Shown: piece by piece, positions 33,370 through 41,924 of the stretch | How the letters are laid out: each line of letters opens with the position of its first letter | Position numbering within the stretch: the stretch's first letter is position 1 | Assembly (NCBI GenBank): GCA_016779565.1 | Contig: JADHNJ010000018.1 | Coordinates: forward strand, 1 to 44,455 | DNA from: Pseudomonadales bacterium | GTDB lineage: Bacteria; Pseudomonadota; Gammaproteobacteria; Pseudomonadales; Azotimanducaceae | Direction of reading: 5' to 3' | Length of the DNA stretch: 44,455 nt | Program-made: the position numbers and the translations under genes | The notes under the pieces: generated by a model | The model's database searches: none | What the model was told of the DNA's origin: nothing | Seen by the model: only the letters and a program-made list of their open reading frames with translations

Positions 33370-34118
33370 CAGCAGCTTACTCCGGCAAAATGGCGACAAA
33401 CACGGTCAAGATCTTCTTGGGTGTCTACTCCTGGCAGAATGGTCTCATTAGCAGGATCAACGTGTATATGAGCATCGTGGTCTAGGGCTCTTAGCTGCTC
33501 CAACTGCTCTAAGGCTTCGATTCTAGCCACCGGCCATCCTACGAAACGCTTTATAAAACCTGCGCGGTAAGCATAAAGCCCAATGTGACGCATGACATCA
33601 AGCGGCGCCCCAGGCAGGCTATCCCTATTGAAAGGAATCATGGACCGGCTGAAATATAAGGCTCGGCCCGAGCTAGAAAAGACCACTTTGACACTATCAG
33701 GCGCCTCTGGGTTCTCAGTGGGAGAGAAAGAACAAGCTAGCGTTGCCATATCCGCACCCGATGACACGAGATTATTGGCGACTTGATCTAAACAGGCTGG
33801 CGGCATTAAGGGCTCATCGCCTTGCAAATTTACCACAACGGTCTCGTCTTCAAGCTTCAGCGCTGAAACAGCTTCCGCAACTCGATCGGTGCCTGAAGTG
33901 GCCTCTGCGTGAGTCATGATGACCTCCACTTTACCTTCAAGCACTTTAGCAATCTCTGGGTGGTCCGTTGCAACAACGACCTGGGTAGCGCTGCTCTGAA
34001 GCCCCTGGGTTACCACCCTTTCTATCATGGTAAGACCCGCAATATCGCGCAGTGGTTTGCCGGGCAAGCGAGTGCTCGCATAACGCGCCGGTATGACAAT
34101 CACATACTCAACGCTCAC
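33369..34118 (-). CDS. kdsB: 3-deoxy-manno-octulosonate cytidylyltransferase (CMP-KDO synthetase)
   Basis: This 249-residue enzyme activates KDO as CMP-KDO for attachment to lipid A. The N-terminal [20 protein letters not shown] is the nucleotide-binding signature, followed by [31 protein letters not shown] and [11 protein letters not shown], all conserved in KdsB. The start is GTG at 34118, in a 4-base GTGA overlap with the Trm112-like gene. Its stop shares one base with the ATG of the thioredoxin-fused gene, so the selenoprotein genes sit at the end of an envelope operon. Confidence 0.95.
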   Translation of the reverse strand: MSVEYVIVIPARYASTRLPGKPLRDIAGLTMIERVVTQGLQSSATQVVVATDHPEIAKVLEGKVEVIMTHAEATSGTDRVAEAVSALKLEDETVVVNLQGDEPLMPPACLDQVANNLVSSGADMATLACSFSPTENPEAPDSVKVVFSSSGRALYFSRSMIPFNRDSLPGAPLDVMRHIGLYAYRAGFIKRFVGWPVARIEALEQLEQLRALDHDAHIHVDPANETILPGVDTQEDLDRVCRHFAGVSC

Positions 34119-34321
34119 TTAGCAATGTTATCCAACTGATCAGGATTTTCACTAGAGAGCGGTAGAGCCTCACTAGGCAGCATGACCGGGATATCATCTT
34201 TAATAGGGTAAGCCAATCGGTCTAAAGAGCAAATCAACACCTGTTTTGCCGAATCATGGATTAATCCGCCCTTACAAATGGGGCAGACTAAAATCTCTAG
34301 TAATCGTGGACTGACCGTCAT
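34115..34321 (-). CDS. Trm112 family protein (YcaR-like)
   Basis: This 68-residue small protein has a zinc-binding-like CPICKGGL, a later Cys ([24 protein letters not shown]) and the conserved AYPI..GIP..L pattern of YcaR/Trm112. It is found between lpxK and kdsB in most gammaproteobacteria, as here. The eukaryotic relative activates methyltransferases; the bacterial role is unsettled. It overlaps kdsB by 4 bases. Confidence 0.9.
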   Translation of the reverse strand: MTVSPRLLEILVCPICKGGLIHDSAKQVLICSLDRLAYPIKDDIPVMLPSEALPLSSENPDQLDNIAK

Positions 34322-34400
34322 TTATCAAACCCCTATAACAGCTAATAATAATCAGATTAAATCACACAAGCCCAAGGATTTCCTTAGACCACCCATCATC

Positions 34401-37280
34401 CTATTCGGCACTGTCAAAACCCCTACTAGCGAGTCTCGCCATTAGGGAAGTTTCGACATTTTTGGGCAATGTAACTTCAATGCACAAAACCAAAATATCA
34501 GCTGAGATACTCTGCAAATCCAGCGACCTGCAGCGAAAATAATCTTTTTCCGTCATGACAACCGGTTCCCCACCAGGAAACTGCAAATCAGCTTCCGTTA
34601 GCACTGCGTGATCAGGCCAAGGGTGCTCGATCACAACACTACCCAGATCCCGAAGCGTGTTGAAAAACCGTTGGGGATGCCCGATTCCTGCAACCGCATG
34701 GAGCCTCAAATTGCTCAGTTTCCTGATCGGTATCGTCAATCCTGTTTTTGCGTCAAGTAACGATGAAGGGTTAGCAAATACACGATCCGACGTTTCGGGA
34801 GCAACCTGGAAACGATCGGTTCCATTGACTAAAACCGCATCAACCGAAGCCAACCGACTAGGCTTTTCACGTAATGGTCCCGCGGGCATTATTTGACCAT
34901 TGCCGAACCCGCGCTCACCGTCTACGACAGCAATCTCAAAATCTCGTTTTAAGGCATAATGCTGCAAACCATCGTCGCTAATGATGACATTGCAATCGCC
35001 AGAATCGGCTAACAAGGCGGCTGCGGCTGTTCGATCGCGACAGCAAATCGTCGGTACCGAGGTTCTTGCATGAATCAGTAACGGTTCGTCACCGACATCC
35101 TCTGGACGCGACGATAAATTAACGCGCACCGGTTTTTTTGCAGTACCACCAAAGCCCCGAGAGATTACGCCAGGTCGAAATCCCCTTGACTGTAAAAATT
35201 TAACAAGCGCGATCACCACCGGGGTCTTGCCAGTACCTCCAGCGGTGATATTACCGACGACGATAATGGGTAGCTCACAGTGATAAGCGTTTTTTTCATG
35301 CTTAGACCGGCGTCTCCTAGCTTGAGAAATCCAATCAACGACCCAACCCAATGGCTTCAGCACTGTTAACCAAGCCGAGCCCTCATACCAAGCGTTGGGC
35401 AACCACATCCCAAGACGAAATCGATTGGCCTCTACCGGCAGAGGATAAGGTCTAACCGAAACCTCAGGCTCTATAGCGGCCACTTCTATTGGCGTATCCT
35501 GCGAAGTTTCGAAAAATTGCGCATAGCGAGCGCCTCGAGCTAGAAGCTCTTGGTGTGTTCCGGATTCTTTAATTTCTCCATCTTCCAGGACAAGGATTCG
35601 ATCTGCCTTTTCAATCGTAGACAGCCTATGCGCGATTACAATCACCGTCCTGCCTCGCACGACTTCGTCGAGCGCGATCTGGATAGCTCGCTCTGATTCA
35701 GCATCTAGGGCGGAAGTTGCCTCATCTAAGATGAGAATCGGAGCATCTTTTAGCAGCGCGCGGGCTATTGCCAGACGCTGACGCTGCCCGCCCGACAGCA
35801 AGACTCCATTATCCCCTACTTGAGTTTCTAAACCCTGCTCAAATCCTTGAATAAAATCCCAAGCTTGCGCAGATTTCGCAGCCTCGATGATGCGCTCAGA
35901 CGATTCGTTACGCAAAGCCCCATAAGCAATGTTGTTTGCGATCGTATCGTTAAATAATGTAACGGTCTGACTGACAAAGGCCATATGTTGCCGAAGGTTT
36001 TGACGGCTGAACGATGTAACGGGGTGACCATCAAGCAAAATTGCCCCTGAGGATGGTTCATAAAACCTTGGAATTAATGTCGCTAGTGTCGACTTGCCAG
36101 CACCACTTGATCCAACCAGCGCGATGGTCTCACCGGGGGCAGCTACAAAGGAAATATTGTTGAGCACAGCACTTTCGCTACCCGCGTAGCTAAAAGACAC
36201 GTCACGAAACTCGATACGTCCTTCGACCTGGTTCAGGGCGAGCGAGCCATGATCTATTTCCGTAGGTTCATCAAGCACTTCGAAAAGGTCGGCTGAAGCG
36301 GCAATTCCTTTTTGCACGATTGCAATAATATCGGTCAATTGGCGAATGGGCTTGGCCAACAAACCACCTGTTGTAATGAACGCAACTACATCGCCAGTTG
36401 ACATATCACCTCGAATAGCAGGCTCGAGCAACAGCCAAACGAGTCCGGCCAAAACCACCGAAACGATGACTTGAATCACAGGAGTTGCGATCGCCGAAGT
36501 CAATACCATCTTCATGGATTGATTGCGATTGAGCGCGCTGACCTTTCCAAATCTCGACCGCTCATAGTCCTCAGCGCCAAATGATCTAACCTCTCGATAA
36601 CCCTGAACAGCTTCGGACGCAACTTGAGTAACATCTCCCATTGAGTCTTGAATCCGCTCGCTGATTTTTCGAAATCGCCTCCCAGCAATTCTCGCGAGCA
36701 CCCCGATCAATGGCGCTGCGATCAGAAACAAAAGTGTCAATCGCCAGTTCAGATACAGCAAGAAGCCCAAGTAGCCCAATACTGTAAGCCCTTCCCTAAA
36801 GAGAATTTTTACAGCATCCGTCGCAGCCCCTGTGACTTGGGTGACATGATAGGTAAGTTTTGCAACGAGATGTCCAAAGGCGTGGTTATCATAATAGCTA
36901 CTCGGCAACTTCAGAAAACGATCAAAAAGCTCCGTTCTTAAATCGAATATCATTTTATTCGCCGCATAATGAATAAAATAATTTCCTACTAGCGTGCCCA
37001 ACCCGCGAATCAAAACGATCAGAACGATTGCACTAGGCACAAATACCTGATTGTCGATGATGCCGATGTTTAGAAAAGTCGATAAACGCTCAATCACCCC
37101 ATGGTCAGTGACTACTTGTCCGCTTTGCAGAGAATCAACCAGATAGGATACCAACTGCACGACGCTGACATTGGCAATGGAATACAACAAAAACCCAAGA
37201 AGGCTTAGGAAAAAAGCAGCCCAGGGCGTATATCCAAGCAAACGCCGATAGACCGAGGTGTCGCTCATTGACCCAGTCAT
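34401..37280 (-). CDS. MsbA-LpxK fusion: lipid A ABC flippase and tetraacyldisaccharide 4'-kinase
   Basis: This 959-residue protein is continuous through two normally separate genes. Residues about 1-590 are MsbA: six transmembrane segments to about 310, Walker A GSSGAGKST (about 390), LSGGQRQRLAIARALL (about 495), Walker B ILILDEATSALD and HRLSTIEKAD. After a linker of about 30 residues, residues about 620-959 are LpxK: NAWYEGSAWLTVLKPLG, P-loop VVGNITAGGTGKTPVV (about 677), GVISRGFGG, VIISDDGLQHYALKRD (about 770) and VMTEKDYFRC. The kinase adds the 4'-phosphate to lipid A precursor and the transporter flips lipid A across the inner membrane. The ATG at 37280 overlaps the exbD stop (ATGA). 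Order exbB-exbD-msbA/lpxK-ycaR-kdsB otherwise matches relatives. Confidence 0.93.
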   Translation of the reverse strand: MTGSMSDTSVYRRLLGYTPWAAFFLSLLGFLLYSIANVSVVQLVSYLVDSLQSGQVVTDHGVIERLSTFLNIGIIDNQVFVPSAIVLIVLIRGLGTLVGNYFIHYAANKMIFDLRTELFDRFLKLPSSYYDNHAFGHLVAKLTYHVTQVTGAATDAVKILFREGLTVLGYLGFLLYLNWRLTLLFLIAAPLIGVLARIAGRRFRKISERIQDSMGDVTQVASEAVQGYREVRSFGAEDYERSRFGKVSALNRNQSMKMVLTSAIATPVIQVIVSVVLAGLVWLLLEPAIRGDMSTGDVVAFITTGGLLAKPIRQLTDIIAIVQKGIAASADLFEVLDEPTEIDHGSLALNQVEGRIEFRDVSFSYAGSESAVLNNISFVAAPGETIALVGSSGAGKSTLATLIPRFYEPSSGAILLDGHPVTSFSRQNLRQHMAFVSQTVTLFNDTIANNIAYGALRNESSERIIEAAKSAQAWDFIQGFEQGLETQVGDNGVLLSGGQRQRLAIARALLKDAPILILDEATSALDAESERAIQIALDEVVRGRTVIVIAHRLSTIEKADRILVLEDGEIKESGTHQELLARGARYAQFFETSQDTPIEVAAIEPEVSVRPYPLPVEANRFRLGMWLPNAWYEGSAWLTVLKPLGWVVDWISQARRRRSKHEKNAYHCELPIIVVGNITAGGTGKTPVVIALVKFLQSRGFRPGVISRGFGGTAKKPVRVNLSSRPEDVGDEPLLIHARTSVPTICCRDRTAAAALLADSGDCNVIISDDGLQHYALKRDFEIAVVDGERGFGNGQIMPAGPLREKPSRLASVDAVLVNGTDRFQVAPETSDRVFANPSSLLDAKTGLTIPIRKLSNLRLHAVAGIGHPQRFFNTLRDLGSVVIEHPWPDHAVLTEADLQFPGGEPVVMTEKDYFRCRSLDLQSISADILVLCIEVTLPKNVETSLMARLASRGFDSAE

Positions 37281-37723
37281 AAAGTTCCCCCGGGTTCAGA
37301 CGCGGCTCTACTTTGGGTTTTCATTTGAATTTGCGTTTGTCCAGCTTGCTGAAGCACGTCAAGCATATCGATCACTCGCTGATGGGGCGTGTTCGCATCT
37401 GCCATCAAAATGATTTGCTCGGGTCTTTTGGTCTCTAAAGCCCCGACCGTTGCTAATCTAAGTTGTTCTAAAGTTGTGCCAATAAGCCTTTGCCCATTAA
37501 TTGAGTATTTCCCATCCGCAGAGATTGCAATGACAAATTCTTTCTCTAAGGCTTCTTCTGAGGCTTCGGCGCTTCCGTCAGCGGCAGGTAATGTCAGGTC
37601 AAGTTGTGTCTCGAGGGTAAACGATGTCGACACCATAAAAAAGATCAGCAATAAAAACACCACATCGATCAGAGGCGTTAAGTTAACGTCCACCTGCGTG
37701 TCGCGATGTCTAACAAAATTCAC
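37277..37723 (-). CDS. ExbD/TolR-family biopolymer transport protein
   Basis: This 148-residue protein has one N-terminal membrane helix in VNLTPLIDVVFLLLIFFMVS, containing the conserved Asp of the proton channel, and a periplasmic domain ending in a glycine-rich tail. I take the GTG at 37723, which forms a GTGA overlap with the exbB stop and gives the family-like start MNFVRHRDTQVDV; a start at 37759 would add 12 residues inside exbB. With ExbB it forms a proton-driven motor. This pair in front of lpxK is a conserved neighbourhood whose energised partner is not settled. Confidence 0.9.
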   Translation of the reverse strand: MNFVRHRDTQVDVNLTPLIDVVFLLLIFFMVSTSFTLETQLDLTLPAADGSAEASEEALEKEFVIAISADGKYSINGQRLIGTTLEQLRLATVGALETKRPEQIILMADANTPHQRVIDMLDVLQQAGQTQIQMKTQSRAASEPGGTL

Positions 37724-38355
37724 GGACCAGGCTCTATGCGCAAAGTTGCGGATTTCCATGCATACACTTGATCAATTAATCTCTGCGCATCCTGTTGCAT
37801 ATCGATTGCTAGCTCTTCAATTCTTCTAATCAAAAATCGATGGCAAAACAGGGTTGGTATTGCGACCCCAAGACCCGCCGCGGTTGTTATCAACGCTTCC
37901 GATATCCCCCCAGCCAAGGTAGAGGCATGGCCTACTCCCACTAACTGGATAGCACTGAAGACCTTTATCATACCAATCACGGTCCCTAACAAACCCAGCA
38001 GCGGTGTAATTGCCGCTATCGTCCCTAGCGTCGATAAGTAGCGTTCCAAATCATGCACGACCTGAATGCCAGCAGCTTCCATACTGCTGGCCATTGGATC
38101 TCTGCCCGCCTCGCTTTGCTCAATACCTGCAACCAATATCTGTCCTAACGGTGCACGCAGTTGAAACTGATGCAATCGTTCTTTTGACAAAGCGCCCTGC
38201 TCAAACTCTAGGAGTAGCTGGTTCAATAGATCGGTCGGCGCAACGGCCGCTTGACGCAACGTCCAAAGCCGCTCGATGGCTATACCCAAGGCCACCACAG
38301 AGCTAAGCAAGATCGGCCACATAAGCCAACCCCCTGACTTTACGAGCTCAAGCAC
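37720..38355 (-). CDS. MotA/TolQ/ExbB proton channel family protein
   Basis: This 211-residue protein has three membrane segments: about residues 10-30, 110-130 and 150-172. The proton-channel motif is TIAAITPLLGLLGTVIGMIKVFSAI, and the third helix is GISEALITTAAGLGVAIPTL. It starts with GTG at 38355 after a strong AAAGGAG (7 bases before). It is the first gene of the run toward kdsB and the selenoprotein, with a short 81-base spacer after the CoA-transferase gene that may carry the operon's promoter or simply continue the transcript. Confidence 0.92.
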   Translation of the reverse strand: MLELVKSGGWLMWPILLSSVVALGIAIERLWTLRQAAVAPTDLLNQLLLEFEQGALSKERLHQFQLRAPLGQILVAGIEQSEAGRDPMASSMEAAGIQVVHDLERYLSTLGTIAAITPLLGLLGTVIGMIKVFSAIQLVGVGHASTLAGGISEALITTAAGLGVAIPTLFCHRFLIRRIEELAIDMQQDAQRLIDQVYAWKSATLRIEPGP

Positions 38356-38436
38356 GCTTTAACTCCTTTGATAACAGCGAACACTTTATCATAAGCGACC
38401 AGACAACTTAGATGCTTTCTAGGCTCATACCGATGG

Positions 38437-39648
38437 CTAGGCAACGATTTTCTCATCAAACAATCTAGCGATTTCATGATTTGGCAGATTCAAGTCCTCA
38501 GCCAAAATTTGTTCGGTATGTTCACCTAAAGCGGGCGCTTGTAATGCTGGCAGGTTGTTGGCGACAGAAAACCGAATCGGGCTTGCCGGCACAAGAAACG
38601 CCCCAATTCCTGGATGATTGAGCTTTTCAAACATCGGATTATCTTCTGAACAATCCTCGTCCTCGCTTAGCAGTGCCTTGAATGTGCGATAAGGACCAAA
38701 GCACACGCCATGCTCCGACAAGGATTTGGAGACTTCATCACCGTTTCTCGATATAAACCAAGGTGCCAACATAGCCTCTATGGCAACCCGATGCTCAAAT
38801 CGAGCACCCTCGGTCAAAAGATCATTGCCAACGGCATCACAGTATGCTGCTAGGTCGTCCGCACTGTCCGTTGCGGTGATCAAAGCTTGCCACTGCTTTA
38901 ACGTCAACGCGACCACCATAAATCGATGACCATCTTTAGTGAGAAAATCTTTACCAAAGGCACCATAGAGATAATTGCCTGACTTCGCTCTGGGCTCGTC
39001 CAAGATTGTCGCCTCAGCGATGTTGCCGAGATGGCCAGCGGTGGCCAGCGCCACATCTTTGAGCGCAAGTTCAACTAACTGTCCTTGACCTGACAATCGC
39101 CTATGGCGCTCAGCTGCCAGGAGCGCTGTTGCCGCCATCTGGCCCGCAATGTTGTCCCATGCAGGCAAGACATGGTTGGTGGGCTCTAAACTGGAAGATT
39201 GACCGGTTATGTCGGCAAACCCGACAGCTGGATTGACGGTGTAATCAACCTCGGAGCCGCCGCGGCGATCGCCTTTTATATTGACGTAGATTAAATCCTC
39301 CCTCGCTAATCGGAGATTGTCGTAGGAAAGCCACCCTTTAGCAGGGAAATTCGTGAGGAAAAGACCTGCATCAGGCCCTGGTCTCGCTAATAAGGCTTTG
39401 ACCAAAGCTTGAGCCTCTGGTTTGCGGATATCGAGCTGTATAGAACGCTTTCCTTTATTGAGACCTGCCCAAAACAGGCTCACTCCAGTCTGCGTCAGGG
39501 GCCAGCGACCGTAATCTAGTCCGCCGCCAATAGGATCGAAACGAATGACATCCGCACCAAGTTGCGCCAATGTCATGCCTCCCAGGGGCGCAGCAACGAA
39601 GGCACTGCCCTCAACAACCCGCATACCACTTAAAATACCTAGGTTCAT
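38437..39648 (-). CDS. CaiB/BaiF CoA-transferase, 2-methylfumaryl-CoA isomerase (Mct)-like
   Basis: This 403-residue class III CoA-transferase reads MNLGILSGMRVVEGSAFVAA at the start, followed by PLGGMTLAQLGADVIRFDP and KGKRSIQLDIRKPEAQ. To my reading it is closest to Mct, which moves CoA within mesaconyl-CoA from C1 to C4 in the second cycle of the 3-hydroxypropionate bicycle; the SAFVAAPLGGMTLAQLGADVIRFDPIGGGLD region (positions 15-45) is especially alike. The ATG at 39648 is chosen over 39666 because AAAGGGGG lies just before it. It follows the Mch-like gene by 105 bases. Other CaiB/BaiF substrates cannot be excluded without comparison. Confidence 0.78.
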   Translation of the reverse strand: MNLGILSGMRVVEGSAFVAAPLGGMTLAQLGADVIRFDPIGGGLDYGRWPLTQTGVSLFWAGLNKGKRSIQLDIRKPEAQALVKALLARPGPDAGLFLTNFPAKGWLSYDNLRLAREDLIYVNIKGDRRGGSEVDYTVNPAVGFADITGQSSSLEPTNHVLPAWDNIAGQMAATALLAAERHRRLSGQGQLVELALKDVALATAGHLGNIAEATILDEPRAKSGNYLYGAFGKDFLTKDGHRFMVVALTLKQWQALITATDSADDLAAYCDAVGNDLLTEGARFEHRVAIEAMLAPWFISRNGDEVSKSLSEHGVCFGPYRTFKALLSEDEDCSEDNPMFEKLNHPGIGAFLVPASPIRFSVANNLPALQAPALGEHTEQILAEDLNLPNHEIARLFDEKIVA

Positions 39649-39753
39649 TGCGCCCCCTTTTATCATTTCACCGAACGTTCAATTAGGGCTCAACAGACCC
39701 TGGGTCACAGACAATATGCGACAAACGCTTTAGAGTCACAATCCTGCCAAATC

Positions 39754-40755
39754 TTAAGGCAGCAGTACTGCCAAAGACCATTCGAGGACAGTGTCATCTG
39801 TCATGCCCTCGGGGGCTTCAGGGCCTCGACGGGCCAAAACCGTCACATGTAACTTCGCAATGCGAGCGTGTTCGTGCTGAAGGATCGCTTCACAGTCAAT
39901 TGATGATGAGAGAATATCCTGCTCAAAAACCGGTCCGACATGATCACATCGATACCAGGCGAGCACACCCAACATATGCGGTAATGCCAACGATAATTGT
40001 TTAGCCGCCATCGCAATGGTATGACCGCCATAAACCAAACGCTTATCGTAGACACTTCGTGTTGCATCAGTGTGAGTCATGGCTAGATTGAGCGTCATCC
40101 TCACCAACTCGGGCGCAAGCGTCACCGTATCCGCGGCCTCAACGTTGAGTAGGCCCAGCGGTAACGGGGCATTTGATTGCGGATATCTATCGCGATAGGC
40201 GTCAAAATTCCAGGCTGGAACATGCGCTAGTAGCTGTTCATCTGTGATCAGCTCAGGCATCACGGCAAAGTCATCAGCGTGACCGGTATTTGCCGTAACA
40301 TCCCTACAAGGGATCATGGGACATCGCCAGAAATGTAAAACTACGACACCGTCTTGATTTTCTACTCTTATCTCCAGCGCGACCATGCCGGATGCGGCGC
40401 GGCCAGTTTTGATGGCATTCTGACGGAGCGCAATCACCTTTGTAGAGGTCGTGAGCGTATCGCCCACAAAAACCGGCGCCAGCAGTTGTAATCCGCGATA
40501 GAACAAATTACCGAGCACACGCTGGCTAGGCAACGTACTTTGACCTATCGCAAGATTGCATACCAATGCCGGATTCACCAGGCTTCTTGATTCACCGGTC
40601 ACGGATTGGGATAAAGGGTTATCGAGGCTCAGGCGCATTCGGTCGCCGAATAACGCCTGATGCAAGGCGACCATACCGTCAGTCAGCGTTACCGAAGGCA
40701 CATCAGAAAAATCCTGTCCGACAAAAAAATCTTCAAAAAACGGTGCATCTTTCAC
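39754..40755 (-). CDS. MaoC-like double-hotdog hydratase, 2-methylfumaryl-CoA hydratase (Mch)-like
   Basis: This protein of 333 residues has two hotdog repeats. The first holds FFEDFFVGQDF, VALHQALFGDRM, LGNLFYRGLQLLAPVFVGDTL and RVENQDGVVVLHFWRCPMIP; the second holds DKRLVYGGHTIAMAAKQLSLALP. This layout and length match mesaconyl-C1-CoA hydratase (Mch), which converts beta-methylmalyl-CoA to mesaconyl-CoA, better than the shorter Meh. The GTG at 40755 is preferred: it makes a GTGA overlap with the aldolase stop and has GAGGGGG 8 bases before; a TTG at 40785 is in frame but lies inside the upstream gene. The Mct-like neighbour supports the role. Confidence 0.72.
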   Translation of the reverse strand: MKDAPFFEDFFVGQDFSDVPSVTLTDGMVALHQALFGDRMRLSLDNPLSQSVTGESRSLVNPALVCNLAIGQSTLPSQRVLGNLFYRGLQLLAPVFVGDTLTTSTKVIALRQNAIKTGRAASGMVALEIRVENQDGVVVLHFWRCPMIPCRDVTANTGHADDFAVMPELITDEQLLAHVPAWNFDAYRDRYPQSNAPLPLGLLNVEAADTVTLAPELVRMTLNLAMTHTDATRSVYDKRLVYGGHTIAMAAKQLSLALPHMLGVLAWYRCDHVGPVFEQDILSSSIDCEAILQHEHARIAKLHVTVLARRGPEAPEGMTDDTVLEWSLAVLLP

Positions 40756-41924
40756 TGCGAACACCCCCTCGTCGAAATTGGCCAAAGCTCGTGGACATGC
40801 TCCTCTCTAACCACATAGTAGTAATCGAATAGATTGACGGTAGGGTCGCAATGGGGCGTAATTAATTTGAGCTTATCTCCTAGCGAAATGTCTCGCGAGG
40901 GATTATTCAATGCGACAATGCCGTGCTCATCACCCCCCCAATAATAGGTTAATCCTTCAATATCTTTAAATTCGGGTACCATTTTATCCGAGGCTAGTGA
41001 TTTGAAACCTGCATCCACGGTGATTGTTCTTGGTTTAGGTTGACTGATTGGCGTTACCAATACAGTCAAGGCAATATCGAAATCATCGAACACCGGCCGA
41101 GCTCGAGTTTCGATATCCCGATACTCGATATCCATAAAGGCGTAAGAGCCTGCTTGTAATTCATTAAGCAGTCCTACATCTGGTTCAAATTCATAAGAAC
41201 CAGTTCCGCCGCCCGACAGAAGAGGCAGCACATAACCTTCGGCTTCTAATAGTTGCTTGGCGTCCTTACCCGCCTGCAGTGCGCGCTGATATTTCTCGTA
41301 ACGCGCCTCTGCGGAAACAATGTGCATACAATGGCCCGCATAGATTTGTAGCCCCTGAAGATTTAAATGCGAACACTCATCCTGAATAAAGGCTGCTAAT
41401 TTTAACAACTCGTCGCCTGGAGCAATTCCTGTGCGCCCAAGACCTGGGTCGATATCGATTAGAACCAAAAGATTAGCACTAACGTGATCAAGCGCCTGCT
41501 CAAGCCCCAAAGCGGATGCTCGGCTATCGACCACAACCGTCAAAGCCTGATTGGTTTTAGCGAGCGTAGCAGCCTTGGCTATCGCCATGGGCTCGATTAA
41601 AGGCGATGTGACCAGAATCGGGGCGATGCCCGCGCGCTGCATAATAGCGGCCTCTGATATTTTCGCACAACAAATGCCCTGGGCGCCCAAGGCCAATTGC
41701 TTTTTGGCGATAATAGGGCATTTGTGCATTTTACTGTGAGGCCTAAGCGCTATTCCAGTTGCCTCACTCCATTTGCCCATGATCGCTAGGTTCGCGTCGA
41801 GCACAGTCTCGTCAAGTAGCAAAGCAGGGGTTGGTAATTCGGTTACAGGTACCGGATTGTCTAGAATAACCGCCTCGACCGGCCGGCTATCACTCTGCGC
41901 TGCTATCCAGTGATTAAATTCCAT
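40752..41924 (-). CDS. DSD1-family PLP enzyme: D-threonine/3-hydroxyaspartate aldolase-like
   Basis: This protein of 390 residues has a fold-type III (alanine racemase-like) PLP barrel. The PLP Lys is K65 in LRPHSKMHKCP (family RPHxKTHK), followed by LIDIDPGLGRTGI, GLQIYAGH and LSGGGTGSYE. The C-terminal metal site reads LITPHCDPTVNLFD, the His-Cys pair of DSD1/D-threonine aldolases. Such enzymes cleave D-threonine or 3-hydroxyaspartate to glycine plus acetaldehyde or glyoxylate, or dehydrate D-serine. Glyoxylate would suit the Mch/Mct neighbours. The ATG at 41924 (AGAGGG upstream, 11-base overlap with the CDF gene) is used rather than 42041, which would lie deep in that gene. Confidence 0.82.
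   Translation of the reverse strand: MEFNHWIAAQSDSRPVEAVILDNPVPVTELPTPALLLDETVLDANLAIMGKWSEATGIALRPHSKMHKCPIIAKKQLALGAQGICCAKISEAAIMQRAGIAPILVTSPLIEPMAIAKAATLAKTNQALTVVVDSRASALGLEQALDHVSANLLVLIDIDPGLGRTGIAPGDELLKLAAFIQDECSHLNLQGLQIYAGHCMHIVSAEARYEKYQRALQAGKDAKQLLEAEGYVLPLLSGGGTGSYEFEPDVGLLNELQAGSYAFMDIEYRDIETRARPVFDDFDIALTVLVTPISQPKPRTITVDAGFKSLASDKMVPEFKDIEGLTYYWGGDEHGIVALNNPSRDISLGDKLKLITPHCDPTVNLFDYYYVVREEHVHELWPISTRGCSQ

Noticed and set aside
37724-37759. ATG start at 37759 for ExbD
   Set aside because: It would overlap exbB by 40 bases; the GTG at 37723 is coupled to the exbB stop and matches the family N-terminus.
40756-40785. TTG start at 40785 for the Mch-like protein
   Set aside because: The GTG at 40755 has a GTGA overlap with the upstream stop and a strong GAGGGGG site; conserved sequence begins after it.
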